Source: Zelopaecilomyces penicillatus (taxonomy: Eukaryota > Ascomycota > Sordariomycetes > Hypocreales > Pseudodiploosporaceae). From it: a stretch of DNA of 64,000 nucleotides. Positions 12,501-25,907 of this stretch are shown one piece after another (positions within the stretch are counted from its first letter, which is position 1; each line of letters opens with the position of its first letter). The stretch is taken from positions 744,001-808,000 of the forward strand of contig VCCP01000001.1 of the NCBI GenBank assembly GCA_005765155.1, read 5' to 3'. The position numbers were made by a program, and so were the translations under genes. The notes beneath the pieces are model-generated. The model worked only from the letters and a program-made list of their open reading frames with translations, did no database searches and was not told the DNA's origin.

Positions 12501-15500
12501 AAGCCCTATCCTTCGCCTCATACGGCTTCCTCTTCGCTGGGGGTCAGCACTCTGTAATAGTGTGCTGCTACTGCTGCTGCTTTCATTCATGCTCGTCATT
12601 GCCTGTGCTGGAATGCCCTCAGAAACACACTCACATCCCCCTAGCGGCCAGAATGCTCCGTGTCAGACCAGGGCCCTCATACGCGACACACCATGAGGAG
12701 GCGGCGGCGGCGGCGAGAGCCCAAATAGGGCATAGAACAAATGTCCTCAATATGGTGGGTTGTTTTCCATTATCGAGGGCGTTTTGCAATCTACGCTCAC
12801 GCGTTGCGTTGCGTTGGAGTCATTAGAGAGTGATTAGTGTAAAATGGATGATGTTGGGTTGTTTGTTGGCAAGCCAGCCTTTGCCCGCGCCCCCCCTGGT
12901 GTCGCAAGGCCCCCATTGGTATCAATAGCTCTTGACCTCAATCTGACGTGACCAAGCAGCCAGCTCATCAACAACGTGATTGCCAGCTGGGGAGGCTGAC
13001 GATCCTCGTGGCAGCCCAGCAATCTCGCACGCGACGACAGGTGAGCGAGAAGGATGGATTTCGTTGGACCGTTGGACCCCCTCTGACGCAAAGAGAAGAA
13101 AAAAGGAAATGCCCAACGGGGAGTTGCAGCAACACCCTTCCTCCATCGCAATCCATCCCATTATTCCCCATGATGATCCGTGGCAGTGGCAGTGACAGTG
13201 GCAGTGGGCATGGCGCAATGTATTGTGCATTATCAATTTCTGTAGTTTTTCCGTGTACACAGTCTGCAGCGAAAGCCCGCCTCTTCACCCCCCAATCAAT
13301 CTTGCAGGCGGCGTGCCACAAGCCCTCTCAGCCAAGCCTAAACTTTTGGTTCTTTTCTGGCCCCCCCATTGTGCAACGTGTAATTCAGCCCGCCGCTCCC
13401 GAACGTGGCCAGATGGAAACCCCATCAGCAATGTCATTCCATGGTGTGGATGTGTGCTGTGGGAGAAAAAGGATATACCAAGACGGCCCTTCGGCTGAGC
13501 GGCCCTTGGCGTTGGAGCTGTTCTGCCTTTGTTTGCAACCACCCACCCCCCCCTTTTTTTTCCTTCTGTCTTCTAATTAGGTATCTTGGTCTTTTTGGGC
13601 GCATTTCATCTCTTTGGGTTCGTGTTAGGAAGGCTATCCGCCTGCGTTACAAAAGTATAATAGTTGTCCGTCCCCTAATATAGTAAGTAGTAGTACCCTC
13701 ATACCTCATACAAACACCAAGCCACGAAGCGAGTACGGAGTACTACCTAGAAGGATATCCCCATTGGGAGACAGTAATAATAATAATAATACTACAAATA
13801 ATATTGCCCGTTTGCCGCGCGGTCGTGGTTTGTGGGCTCTTATCGCGGGCATGCTATTAATTCTCCATGCAAGTGGGGGAACGACAGCCGTTTCCTTAAT
13901 GCAACCCGCGCCCAGGTCAAAGCCCAGAACCAGCTGCCAAACGGCAGAAGCCCGTGGGGCTCACTCAGCGCCCTGTCCTCGCTGTAACATTTACCAACAG
14001 TTATTAAGTTTACCTATACTGGCTAGGGCCTTGTTACGGGATACAGTGGCAACAGTGGGTACAGGGACTAACCCGTACGGAGTATAAAGCACCTACTAAC
14101 GCCGTATGCACTACTTACAGCACCCTTCTGCTTGATACGAGCGCCGTCCTGTTCGTGAGGTACAGGGCACCTCCTATCCATGTACAGTAACGGGGTTTGT
14201 ATGTGTGGAGCCAGCGACATGAGTGAGGTTGTCCGTCTCCCTCTTGTCGATCACGGCAATGATTACTTGTTGTTCCTTGCTTGCATTCTCCTCTCCTGAG
14301 GACAGAGAGCCAAAGAACACGGGTGCTGACACGGATGAACAGGCACACAGCTTCGCGGACGAGCAATGATCAGCATTGCAAGGCGCAGTGGGCAGCGCAA
14401 TGAGACCAACATCCCGTCCAGCTAGGCGGCAGAATGACTGTTGAACGAATCCAGGTATCGGCCGAGGCACCCTAAAACAAGTGCTTGCATACACCTGCGA
14501 GTAAAGGATCCTTTGCATATGATACATACATATTTCGCTATGTAGGTATAGTCAGTTATTACTTTTTTGGGGCCAGGTTACGGTACTACGCATCATGAGG
14601 TAACCCATCCCAACATGATGGTACGATGCCAGTTGTGCTAAGGCAGGCATTAAGGTAAGTAGGTAGTAGTAAGCAAACGGAATGCGGGCTCACTCCCGTA
14701 ACGGAGGGAGTGGGAATGGCCTTTGGTATGCCCTGTGGTTGGCAGCAGAGACGGGGCCGCCCCACTCATCGCCCTCCGTCGCCGTGACGTGGCAGCCGAA
14801 GCCGAAACCCAGCTTGAACCCAGTTTGACCCGAACCCAGAATGCGGACCAACAGCAAGACAAACAATCGAACCAAAAGCAAGACACACAAACAGGCAGAC
14901 AGGCAGACCGACGGAGAGACACCAAGCTGGCAAACACGAACATGCAAAATGGTGCTAATTACAGCCTGGGGTTTAGAGGCGTACGATCCGACACGCTATA
15001 CAAGTAGTTAGTTAGGTAGGTAACTTGAGGCATGGTAAAAATAGAGAATTGCAAGCTCCTGAATATCCCCCCGACAAACAGGTGGATGATGACCCGGATT
15101 AAACCTGGGGGAAAAGCGGCGCCCTAGAGCTCCACAGCTCCGTTTTCCGCATTCTCGCTATTGACTTTGAGGGGGTTTGCAACTACTGTGTTAATAAGGG
15201 GAGCCGCGGCCTTACAGTATAATTGGAGAGAGAGAAAGGCAAACAAGGGGGTGTGTACGGCCAGCTACTTGTCACTTGGCCAAAGGTTTGCGTATGGTGC
15301 AGGTACTGAGCTGGTCAATTTGTGGGGAAAGGCGAGAGGATCCCCACAGGTCGGTCGGCCGTTCCGGCTTTGACGGATTGGAGTCGTCATTTCGAAACTT
15401 TCTTGCCCAATGCCGCTCCGTATCCACCAGCAAGCACCAAGTCATCGTTTGTTATTGCGTGAACGGGCCCCCAAGCTTCCAAGCCCCCAAGGTGCAGCCC

Positions 15501-17007
15501 GGGATTGCTCGGAAATCCTTTTTTTGAGCTTTGTTGATCGTACTCCAATTACCGTAAGGAAGCATGTAAATTGCCCCCCAGCATTGAAACAATACATATT
15601 CCGCAGGGGACATGATGGTGTTGTGCCCCCCTTCCTTCTTTAAGACCCATGCCAATAAACCGTTGTCTGCAAACCTTTACTATGTGTGTATGTACGATGG
15701 GGCACGTACTGTACTCTGTTTGTGTGTATGCATGTATGCATGTAAGTGATCCGTACTAAATGCTCGATCTCAGGCTTGAGGCAAGCCATGATGCACTTTC
15801 TGGAAGAAGCCTTGCCATATTGCGCAAGAGCACCATCATAGAATGTTCATCCTTCGACGAAGGTACCAGACAAGCGGGGGCTGGCTAGCATTTTTCTGCA
15901 GGAAGTTGCAAGTGTGAAAGAAAAAAAATCTAAAATAAAAAGGTAATCTATGATAATAGAGCTATTACGACCCCAAACCAAGCCTAGGACCGCTAGCTTT
16001 TCCATGTTGCCTGCCAATCCTCAGCCTCTCAGACCTTTGAGTTTCCGGCGGTCTGGCTCCTAGGATGGGGCTTGGAGGCATGAAGGGGGGGTGTGGCTAA
16101 GGGACGCAGAGCTGTGCGACATCGCTCAACTTGGGGGCGAGCATGCGTGCACGTACCATCTGGTCAGGCTGCGTTGTGCAGGTGCGTGCTGATGTACCTT
16201 CCACGCCAGCGGTACTTGGAGGGCATCTGTGACGGCATGTACCTTCCTGCAAAGGCCTTCGATAAGGGCATGCAGCGATAGATGGGCGAATGGGCAAAAC
16301 CAGCAAACGCACACAAACACCACAACAACACGCAAACGCACACATACACGGACTTACATATGTACACACACACTCACAGCACGTTCATCATAGCCCGTGG
16401 GACCCAGGTCTGACAGGCCCCTCCCTGATCATTCCCCCCCACTACTATACTATGTACACCTACCACGTAGTAAGGGCATTTACAATTCGGCTATAGGGCA
16501 TGGGGGACAGACGCTGCAGCCTTGCGAGGCGGCCGCGCATTGCGCATGTTGTTGCATATCGAAGCGCAGGGCAGATGCTGCATGCAGGATATCTGTCCAG
16601 TGTCGACAGCCCTGGGCATCACATGAGCAGTTCGGGAGCCTGTCGCAGCAATCGCGCCTGACCCTGAGCCCTGGCCCTTGCCCTGCCCATGCCCTGTCGG
16701 CCCACGACGACGCACCAAGCGAGGGTTCACAGACCTTTTTGGCCAAGGGGAGGGGGAGAGTTTGCAGAGGGTAATACGCCTAGGCCGCATGGAAGGGGTG
16801 TTGATGACTCTATTTTTACGGATACACGCCGGTCTTTCCCAACTGTCAAAACGGCCGGCCGCGTTTTATCTACAGTAACTGTCCCATGTCAGGTGTGGCC
16901 CTGTTGTATGGTATGTACGTATGAATGTACGTCGGCCTGCTTGGTCTGGTATTGGATATCTTGACGCCCACACGCACGAACGCGCCAGATTGCATCTGCC
17001 CAACTGC

Positions 17008-17030
17008 GGGGGGGGGGGGGGGGGGGGGGG
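17008..17030. repeat. Poly-G tract of 23
   Basis: An uninterrupted run of 23 G on the plus strand inside the gene desert. Such a tract can form G-quadruplex structure and is prone to slippage and sequencing error, so its exact length is uncertain. Confidence 0.9.
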
Positions 17031-19652
17031 TGAGGATGCTGTTGGTCGGTGTTTGACCAGAAAGCCGGTCGCCACGGCTCGCTCATGATAGAAGAAGCCC
17101 TGGACATTCTCTGCCCCTGTTGTAAATAAGAGTCATCAGCGCGACTGTCTAGGCTGACCATGGCACAATCTTCTTTTTTTCTTCTTTATTTTTCACCGAC
17201 TTTTTAGATAACTGACCCCCAGCTTCGTCATGTGGTCACGTCGAGCCATTCCCAACGATGAGGTACTGGTCTTCTTGGCGATACGAGTGGACAAAGACGC
17301 TGGTCGGTGTACAAAGCTTCCAACGCCTAGCACTGCAAATCAAATGCGGTGTAGCAAGTGTGTCTCCAATCTACGAGGCGTGGTCTGATGCGCCGGCCGC
17401 GAGCGAAACCCTTCCCAGCCAACAACTCTCTCTCTCCCTCTCTGGTGCGGCTAGCGGGGAGGGGGTCAAGTCTGGATGATAGACAAGGGCATAGGGAATA
17501 GGACAAATGGCTAGTATCCTGCTGCGGCACCGACAACCTGGGCCACTCTGCACAGTAGCCGCCATGGGGTTCCCGTCTGGCTCATGCAGCCAGAAGCGCC
17601 ATGACGTCTCTACCCCCGAGTCAGTCCAATCGGCTGAGGCACCTTCTTTACCGACTGGGCAGCCCTACTAGCCCACATTGGGAAATTTGGACGGGGTCTG
17701 GGATCTTTCGATGGGCTGTGTCGAGGCGCTGAGACAGACTGACGTTTTGCCCAAGACGGTCTTCTCGAATCATTCTTCAAAGCAAGGGCCCTTTCCAGGA
17801 TCCTACGGCTAGCGGAACCATGGCTGAGCCTCACACAGCATGGGACGAATGTTTGTTTGACCAGTTGGGCAACTTTTAACATCAAAAGGAATGTTGGCAA
17901 TTCGACTGGCACGGAACAACCAGGGGGTAAAATTAACCCCTAACGCACAGCAACTGGTCCAGCAACAACAACAAAAGCTGTGACGAGGCTATTGGTGCTT
18001 GGCCCCATGTCTGTGACGTAGACATTCTATCAGTAACATTGTCACAATTAGATATGCCTCGAATGCTCAACAATGGGTGCTCCTTCAATCGTCGTCACTC
18101 TTTTTTGTTGTCTTTTGTTAGCAAAGACAAGGACTGTTTTATCCCAATGGTGAAGCTCAGCTTCACGTGAGTACAGGCAGAGCTAAGTCTCTCTCCGCCA
18201 ATTTGCACATTTTCCCACAGGAATGAAAATAGCTGAGGCACAGATCTACAGTGGCTGCCAATAGCCAAGAACGAAAGAAAAAGGCATCCACTTCGCACTG
18301 GAGTTCAGCATTCATTGTCGCAAAAAGACTGGGGAATTGATTACATACTTCTCCTTAAATTTTACAGCGACCGAGGTTGATGAAACGAGACTGCTACCTA
18401 TTCCTATCGCTGTTTGCCGCGGCACTATTCGATGCACGCCATGCCAGCGCCCGTTTCGATGGCTATGCTGGGGGAAGCACAAGGAAAGCTGCAGTCAAAG
18501 CTGTTCTCGGCCGCCGTGCCCCTCCTGATCCCCTGAGGTCGACGGCCTAGCGCCGCCTCTTCTGTCCACATCACCGGCTCCCGGAGCCAGACGGCGTTGA
18601 ATCATACATTGTGTTTGCCGCTTAATAAAAAATAAAAATAAATTGCCGCCTACGGCGATTATTCGAGGCAGCAGAAATATGGGCATGTCCCACGACCTAT
18701 TCAGAAGTTCCCCGTGTTACTTTACGCGAGAGGGTGGAAGCCTTGCTTCCTAATTCCTACCCTGCCATGCCAAGAAAGCGATTATGATGCTGACAAACAC
18801 AATGCCGCACAAAACATGCCGACTCTGCCGTACCAAGGCGTTCCAATCTCAGATGGGGCAAGCATTTTGTTCCTAACCTACGTTGCACGAGTTGCCAGCG
18901 ATTTGCTGTTCAACAAAGCGGAAATTATTGAGTTGCGCCAGACTAAAGGATCAACACAAAGAAGTACAGCATGCAGGGCAGCCAATTTTGATTGATCCAA
19001 TACCCAGGCAATTGTCTCACACACCCAACTCATAAATGTTACTTACTGCAAGAGGGGTTCAGTCGAGATGGCCCTTTCTTCCTCCCTCTTCTTGGCAACG
19101 AGCAATCATCGTTTGACGAAGAGTTGCATCGATGCTATCCGATGTTTGTAGGTGCAGGGTTATCACGTCATTTGCCGCATTGGCTCTTTTAAGAAGAAAA
19201 AAAGTTAAAAAAAAAAAAAATGCTGCATTGAAGCTGGGGACGTTGTCGGAGTTGCCTCGCTGACCAGCATCGTGGCAAGACGACAGCATCCACAGTGAAT
19301 CGTGATACCTACTGTTACTTTACAGCCATGGTCACCTGGTCGCACCGACCACCAGGACATATTGGACATATAAAATACTAGCGCAGAAGATGAGCTAGGA
19401 TAGCGGCGTTATGATGCGGGATTCATCACTCTTCTTGTTGTACGGAGTATTATGTCGACCTTTTGTTTGTCCAAGGTTGGTTATGTTGCGTTACCTTTGG
19501 TGGCCATTAGACCCCATGCCAAGCGGTCCTTTTTTCGGCTGCATGCGGCGACTGCGGATTCGACTGCAATGAAGCAGTGGGTTTTCCAGCAAAACTTTCT
19601 GCATAGCCCTGAACAAAAATGCATTCGAACATAGTCTGACCTCGCCACAGAC

Positions 19653-19674
19653 TTTTTTTTTTTTTTTTTTTTTT
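19653..19674. repeat. Poly-T tract of 22
   Basis: An uninterrupted run of 22 T in the gene desert. There is no neighbouring reverse transcriptase or target-site duplication to suggest a retroposed poly-A tail, so it is listed as a simple repeat. Confidence 0.85.
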
Positions 19675-22600
19675 ACATGATTCATCCTACAGGAGAGTGC
19701 CGCCTTGGATAAACGCATTGATCCCCTCGGCCAGATGCGACAAAGCATTCTAAACCCGCCAATGCCCGCATGTTTGCGATTTTGCTACCAACGGGTCTGC
19801 CCGTCGCAAAACAGTATCCGGACCCAACTGCAAGCCGCTGCGCTGCATGCTCCAATAGGCCAATGCAGATGTTACTATTAACCCGGCGCTTGGTGTTTCT
19901 TTTCGCGTGAGTAATCTTTGCCCTGGTCTCTTCATTCTTTCATTTCATCCTTCTCTTCCTCCTCCTGCTGGCTTGTTTGCTGGCTTGATAATCGGTTGCA
20001 TACGGGGCTTAAAAAAAAATCACGTACCGGGGCATTTGCTACGTGCGTCCGGCTCCGATTCGATTTGAGGCAATTTTCACTCAACAAGCAAGGGCTTGGC
20101 CTTTTTGATATGCGGCTATAGTATTGCCTGACTAGGTTTCCAAAACGAACAGGTCCGGATGGGCTGCTGCACTTGGAGTGACCACGGGAGGCCCCGTCCG
20201 CTGCGCGCCAGTGCTACGGCAGGACAAGCGACATGGTTGGATCGCTTGCAGGGCCTTGAAATGCTCTTTGATAGGGCCGGCCAAGATGCGGGGGAGGCTT
20301 GAGTCCTTCCGTTTCCTGCCTCATTCAGCATCATCACTTGAAGTTGATCGGCCGAAGGTATGTCTTGCCTGCTTTCAGTGCGCCTCGATTCACTGGGTAT
20401 TATCGATCATCAAAAGGCCACATTACAACCCAAGGGGGTCGTCTGGGTATGACATTTGGCGGCATTCGCGGAAAAATGCAGCGCATCAAACCCCTCAAAG
20501 TGTTGATTGGGGGGCTGTCACTGTGGCTGTTGCTTTTTTGTCCCACGCAAGTCTATTTACACAAGTGTTTATTTTATATGAGTGGCTACATGAGCAAGTA
20601 GCAGATTTTGATATTGATTTTCCACCCAGTAGTGGGACCACCAGTCATGACATGATCTTACAAGAGGCAGATTGATTAATACACCTAGAACGATGGGGCG
20701 CCATCGGAAAAAGCAAGCCGTGCCAGTGATGATGATCGGAAGAAACGGATTGGTGGGCTTCAAGTGACACGCATATGATGTCTTGGGCGGCATCCCGTCT
20801 GAGATCGGGCATGATTAACCCCAAAGGCATCATTTAGAGCTTGAGCGCTGCCCCCGGGAATGTGACCCCCGATACATGATGAGCCGTCACGGACGGCACG
20901 GCGATGTCAGACAGCCAAGAAAGTTGGCAGCGATGAGCCTTTCTAGCATTGGCCGCTTCTCGACAAGGTTGTCTCGAGTTTCCAGGCAGGACAAAGTTTT
21001 GGTGGCTATCTCCGCCACAGCAGATGGACAGACAGACGGACATTGGAATACCAGAGGTAGCCACACCCGTAAAAACGGTTGGTGGATGACTTGAGAGCTG
21101 GCGTCCACGCAGGCTTTCGATGTGGCTGTTTCATATATTGGCCTCATCGTGCATGTTCTCTCTGTGACGCATTGGGCACCCACCCAGCCAGTCAGCCCCG
21201 ATCGTTTGAGGTTGCAGCTTTTGGAATGACATGTGTGGTTGACAGTGAATGCAGGAAAGAACTTGAGACGGTTGGAACCCGTTTTTTACTCTGCTGCTTC
21301 AAGACACGTGCATTACTCATGCAGCAAGCACTAACTGCTCTGTACATACTCAAGCATTGAAGACATGAATGGGACATGAATGGAAATTGGGGGTCTTTCC
21401 CTTGTCGCATCGCCATCTAAGTGGGAGGGACGTGCGTATCGTCAGTGGTTGTCCCCGTGGGGAATAATGTCCCTCGAAAATTAACACACTCGATGATGAC
21501 TCGACAGACGAGAGTTGCCAACTGGAGACTGGGACGCGCGGTACATGGGCAGGTGGAGGGGATATTAGGCGCCAGCCAAATGGGCAGCCTGGCATTCCAT
21601 CCTAATGCATTCTGTGTAAGTGATGATTCCACTCCTCAGGTGGTCGGACCCGTCTAGGCCTTACTCGCCCATTGTTCGTATCACGTCCCCCAAACAGTTT
21701 CCTTCCTCCACCCGTCTCATGGTCCCTTGCGATGGATGCACTTATTGCACCATATCAGTGCATCCTGGCCCTCGGCGGCTAGCTAGGAAAAGGACTACCC
21801 ACGTTTGTGGGGAATTGCGAAGGATTTCGGGACATGTCTCTCAATTTTTTTCTTTTACAAACACAAATCATGGCAGCTTAACTTGTTTATCGGAGATATA
21901 TTGCGGTTTGTTCCGTGTTTGTTCCATATTCTTTTTTCCTATGGTAATCTATCGTTTCCCAAAGGATCGGTGGAGGTAATAATCAACATCAAAGTTGGAC
22001 TTGGTGCCTACATGTGACTTATTCTCCCAAGTTGCGGCTACACTCTGACTTTCGTTTATTAGAGGGCCCCGTGTGCCAACGCGCACAGGCCCGGCACAGT
22101 TTATGCCGGGACCAAGAATCATCACAGCAAGGGAGGGGGGTGCATTGGTCGCCTGCATCATGAGGAGAGGCCTGGCAACAAAACGAGACAGGATTGCAAG
22201 AGAGAGAAAAAAAGAGAGAAAGAGAGGGGAAAAGAAGCCGAAAAAAACGGGGGGTGGTCGCGACCTGAGCAACATCGTGGGCTTCACTCATGCACATCCG
22301 ACCATTGGCGTCTAGCGTCGTGCCCGACCTTGTGGTGCTATAGTAATCATTGTAAGCCCTGATAGTGAATGGTTTCGGGTGTCGCCCGTTGGGAGGGGCG
22401 TGAGTGAGTGTGGGCTTCATTTTTTTGGTTAAAGGGAAACGGTACGTCCCCTGTCCGCCTGTCCGTCCCTATTGAAGCGAGGCATGATAAGTTGAGGGTG
22501 AGTTTGTTTTGTGTCTCTTCACGTTTTTCTCCCTGCGAAACAACCAACGACCAACAACTTTGTGTGCTGTTCTTTGAGTGGTGGTCGTGGGTGGCACGAG

Positions 22601-24844
22601 GACGGGCCGGCATATGGGGGGGGGGCTTATCGCAAAAATGCTTCTTGTGTGATAGGTGAATACGTGCCTGACACCTAGATATTGTTATATTATGTAGCTA
22701 ACCATTGGGGGTGAGCAGCAAATCAGCCTCCCCCCCCACCCGCCCTCGTCCTACCAGCTCGCCGGGATGTGGATTCGGACGTGCTCCGTTAAACAGCTGC
22801 TGCTATATCCAGAAGGGGAAAGAGGGGTGTCTGTCCTGTCACTGACTTTTTTTTTCACATGTATTACGGGTGGTTGAGGGACGACGCCAAAAGCAGATGG
22901 AGATGGGGCGAGTTATGTTATTGAGGAACGCCTTGTTCTGATATTATCGCATGTTTGCCGCGGCGGGCTCCCACTCCCCACCCTTTATTTTTTTTGGCAG
23001 AACAAAAGTCATTTTGGATAATCATTTACTTGGAGTGTGTGAGTGTATACTTGCATGCATGCACACGGGCAAGTCTATCTATATGCGGTAATGGCAAGTG
23101 TTTTTTTTTGGATGTGTACGAAGTGTGGGTGGGCATGATGAGACTATCAGATATGACTGTCCTAATGGAAAGCTGCCACGACAGCGGAGGAGCATCCGCG
23201 TGAGGAATTTGCTTCGGGGGTTTTTTGTGTTGTTTTGGGGGGAGGGGGGGTGGTGTGTGGGCGTTTGTGGGGAATCCATGTCAGTTTTTGGGCGTTCGTA
23301 TTCTGGCAACTCTTTTTATCTTTGTTTGGGTTTTGTTTTAACGGATGTTGTACGATACTGTAAAATGTTATGCTGTAAAAGTCATGCGGTGGGTGGAATG
23401 TGAGAGCGAAACGTGAGACAGCACAGCACAGCCCACACACCCCCCCTTCTCTCTCTCTTGTTGCTTGGGTATATTATTTGCCTTTAACTTGTGCCGATAC
23501 AAGATATCAATGCATATATATTCATAGGGTAGTAAACTGTGGGGGAAGGTCCGGCATGCGGCAGTATCAGGCCAAGTCTGTTTTTCCGTGACTGGCTACG
23601 CATGGAAAGAAAAAGGGCTGTGCATCTGGAATGATGGTTATGTACGGTTGAAGGACAGGCAAATGCTTGGCTGTGCGTCATGGGAGGGCGTTTGAGGGGG
23701 TGTTTGAAGGCATTCGGGTATGTTGTTGTGTGTGATGGAAATCGCAGATTGTGACTTATTTCGGTGTATGTTTTTGTCTCTCGGTAATGCACTGTAGAGA
23801 TGTTGCCTAGTCGTTGTTTTGGTGAGCCGACGAGTGGAGTTTTCCATTCTGCTTTATTGAGAACCAAGATGTTCAAGTGTACTATGTATTGGTTTCGTTG
23901 TGTCTTTCTTCATCGTCAAACCATCATCATTTAGAAAATCATCCATCGATAGGGTAGGTTGTCGTTGTTGTGGTATTTAGTCAACGCCAACGGCCAGGCT
24001 AAGCGTTACTTGGGCCCTACGCCGGTCCGGTCCGTTTTATTCTTCACCAAAACCAACCACCAACAAAACATTCAAGTATGTAATATGTGTATTATGTGTA
24101 TAGGTAGGTAGAGCCAACAACCAAACAAGATGTGGAAGCACGACATAAGGGACACAATATTACATGCATATACCGTGAAGAATGCAGATAACCATAGCAC
24201 GCAGATACAGGCACATGCACACCCGCATCTGGGAAGATGCACGCAACAGCAACAGCAACAAGCCACTGCCGCATCCCGCCTTTCGTGTCATGCGCTGGCA
24301 GCCCAGTCCGTCGGTGTCCCCCCCTCTCACACCAACCACAAGTTGTGTGTGATACGGATGTACCTCTATGGGAGTGATTTGCAGTGTCTCTCGCACTCAC
24401 GGAGATGTAAAATATGCGGTGTGATGGTGCGCATAGGGAGAGATTCCTACTTATAGACCTAGAATCAAGAAGCAGCAACACATTTGGATGAGACAAACCA
24501 TTTTCATTTTTCATAGTCATACAAGAGCGGTTCCTCAGGTACAAAGTATTGCTTCACAAAGGGATAGAGCGTTCCCCTCCCCAGGCAATCCAAACATCTC
24601 CGAGGGGCTTTTTGGCAACCCGCCCCGAGGTGGTGGGTGGAGGCATGACCTGATTAGCCTTCTAGAATCCTTCCCCTCAGAACCAAACAAAAACACATGG
24701 TAAATCTATGGTGGGTGCTGTGCCTCCCAGGGCGATCACCGCTGGATGGGGCAAAGGAAACGGAGAGTAGGATGTCTATCATGCCAAGTCATTCTGTATG
24801 CCCATGTGGGCTGTAGCATGTATGTAGGGATGTGCGTAATGTAA

Positions 24845-24870
24845 TGTATGTATGTATGTATGTATGTATC
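24845..24870. repeat. TGTA microsatellite
   Basis: About six tandem copies of the tetranucleotide ATGT/TGTA, followed by degenerate copies. A shorter relative lies near 28568-28584. Confidence 0.8.
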
Positions 24871-25715
24871 TACGTATGCGTGTAATGTAATGTCATGTCA
24901 TGTACGTTTTATGTATGGGTTGGTCTTTTTTTTTTTTTTTTTGAAGTCATACAATATGCAGATACCTTTAGGAAGGGGGGCGTGTATCATCGTTGGGCCG
25001 CGGCTGGCTTTCATTCGTTCCTCCTCTTTTTTTTCGGGGTTGGGCTCTCACGCTGCTGGGCGCTGATGTGCATCTTGGACTTGTCATGAATCGGGCGGCG
25101 GCAGCAGTGGCGGCGGTTATATGCAGGATGGGCGTGTGTTTTCTTTTTTTTTTCTTTTTTTACATACGTAAGATGTTAATAATGCTGTGCTATTTATTTG
25201 CCTTTACGAACAATCCCGTTAGTCTGTAGCAATCTAAACATTATTTTACGAGTAATTAGTTTGTAGGGCAGGTACTAAAGGGAGGGGGGGGAGATTTCGA
25301 TGATGCAGTCGTTCTTTTTTAGCATAAGTGATCGATCCCGATCGACCGAATTTCTGATCACGCATACGTAAGAGAGATGCAGATTTTGATTGAATATGCA
25401 TCTGCCATTTTCGTGCGTCTTTTTGGCTGAGAGTAAACTTGCATACATATATATATACAGTACTATACATGAAGATGATGCTGTGGCGCGCGCTGGTGGC
25501 TTTGTACTTGTACTGCGATCCGGAGTTTATGTTCCTATAGGCATTGCTGAGCTCGGTTGGGTTAAATGAAGCTCAGTGTTTTATCGTACCAATAAGAAAT
25601 AGAATATCTCAACGGCACTGTAGCTCTTTGCATGAAACAATGACTGTGATATAATATAAAATTTAATGTTGACCATATTCATGACTGATGGTATTTTGGC
25701 TAAGCTGCACTAGAT

Positions 25716-25907
25716 GGAGCGCCAAAAGGTATTGTATCAGATCGAGGGCCAATTTTCACAAGTCAGTTCTGGTCAGAATTATGTTTTATCTCCTGGGTGA
25801 AACGCTGTTGAAAGGTGATGTTTTACCCGTGAGATAAAATATAATTCTGACCAGAACTGACTTGTGAAAATTGGCCCTCGATCTGATACAATACCTTTTG
25901 GCGCTCC
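25716..25907. mobile_element. Inverted-repeat relic of a Ty3/gypsy integrase
   Basis: Two 77-bp arms, 25716-25792 and 25831-25907, are reverse complements with one mismatch (G versus A). They flank a 38-nt spacer that itself pairs imperfectly. Each arm, read inward, encodes KGIVSDRGPIFTSQFWSEL, the retroviral-type integrase core motif of Ty3/gypsy elements around the second catalytic Asp (SDRG). The minus-strand copy runs further, through KHHLSTAFHP, and then continues into the complement of the other arm. The plus-strand copy reaches a stop soon after. No reverse transcriptase, gag or clear LTR pair is next to it, so this is a dead fragment duplicated in inverted orientation. The AT-richer flanks (25.5-26.4 kb) may hold more decayed element sequence. 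Confidence 0.85.

Larger units (their letters stand above)
12501..25715. other. Gene-poor region, no gene recognised
   Basis: More than 13 kb without a frame I can link to any protein family. ORFs are short, overlap on both strands and lack joinable exons. The DNA carries microsatellites: (AAT)n near 13768-13790, (TGTA)n near 24845-24870, T22 at 19653-19674 and G23 at 17008-17030. It also has repeated TACGGAGTA motifs. Composition is not strikingly AT-rich, so it does not look like classic RIP-degraded transposon DNA. It may contain non-coding transcripts I cannot detect. Confidence 0.5.

Noticed and set aside
22125..22160. Similarity to 63250-63280 (both contain a GCATTGGTCGCCTGCAT-like string)
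   Set aside because: Only about 16 of 20 bases agree and the flanks are unrelated, so a shared repeat family is not supported.
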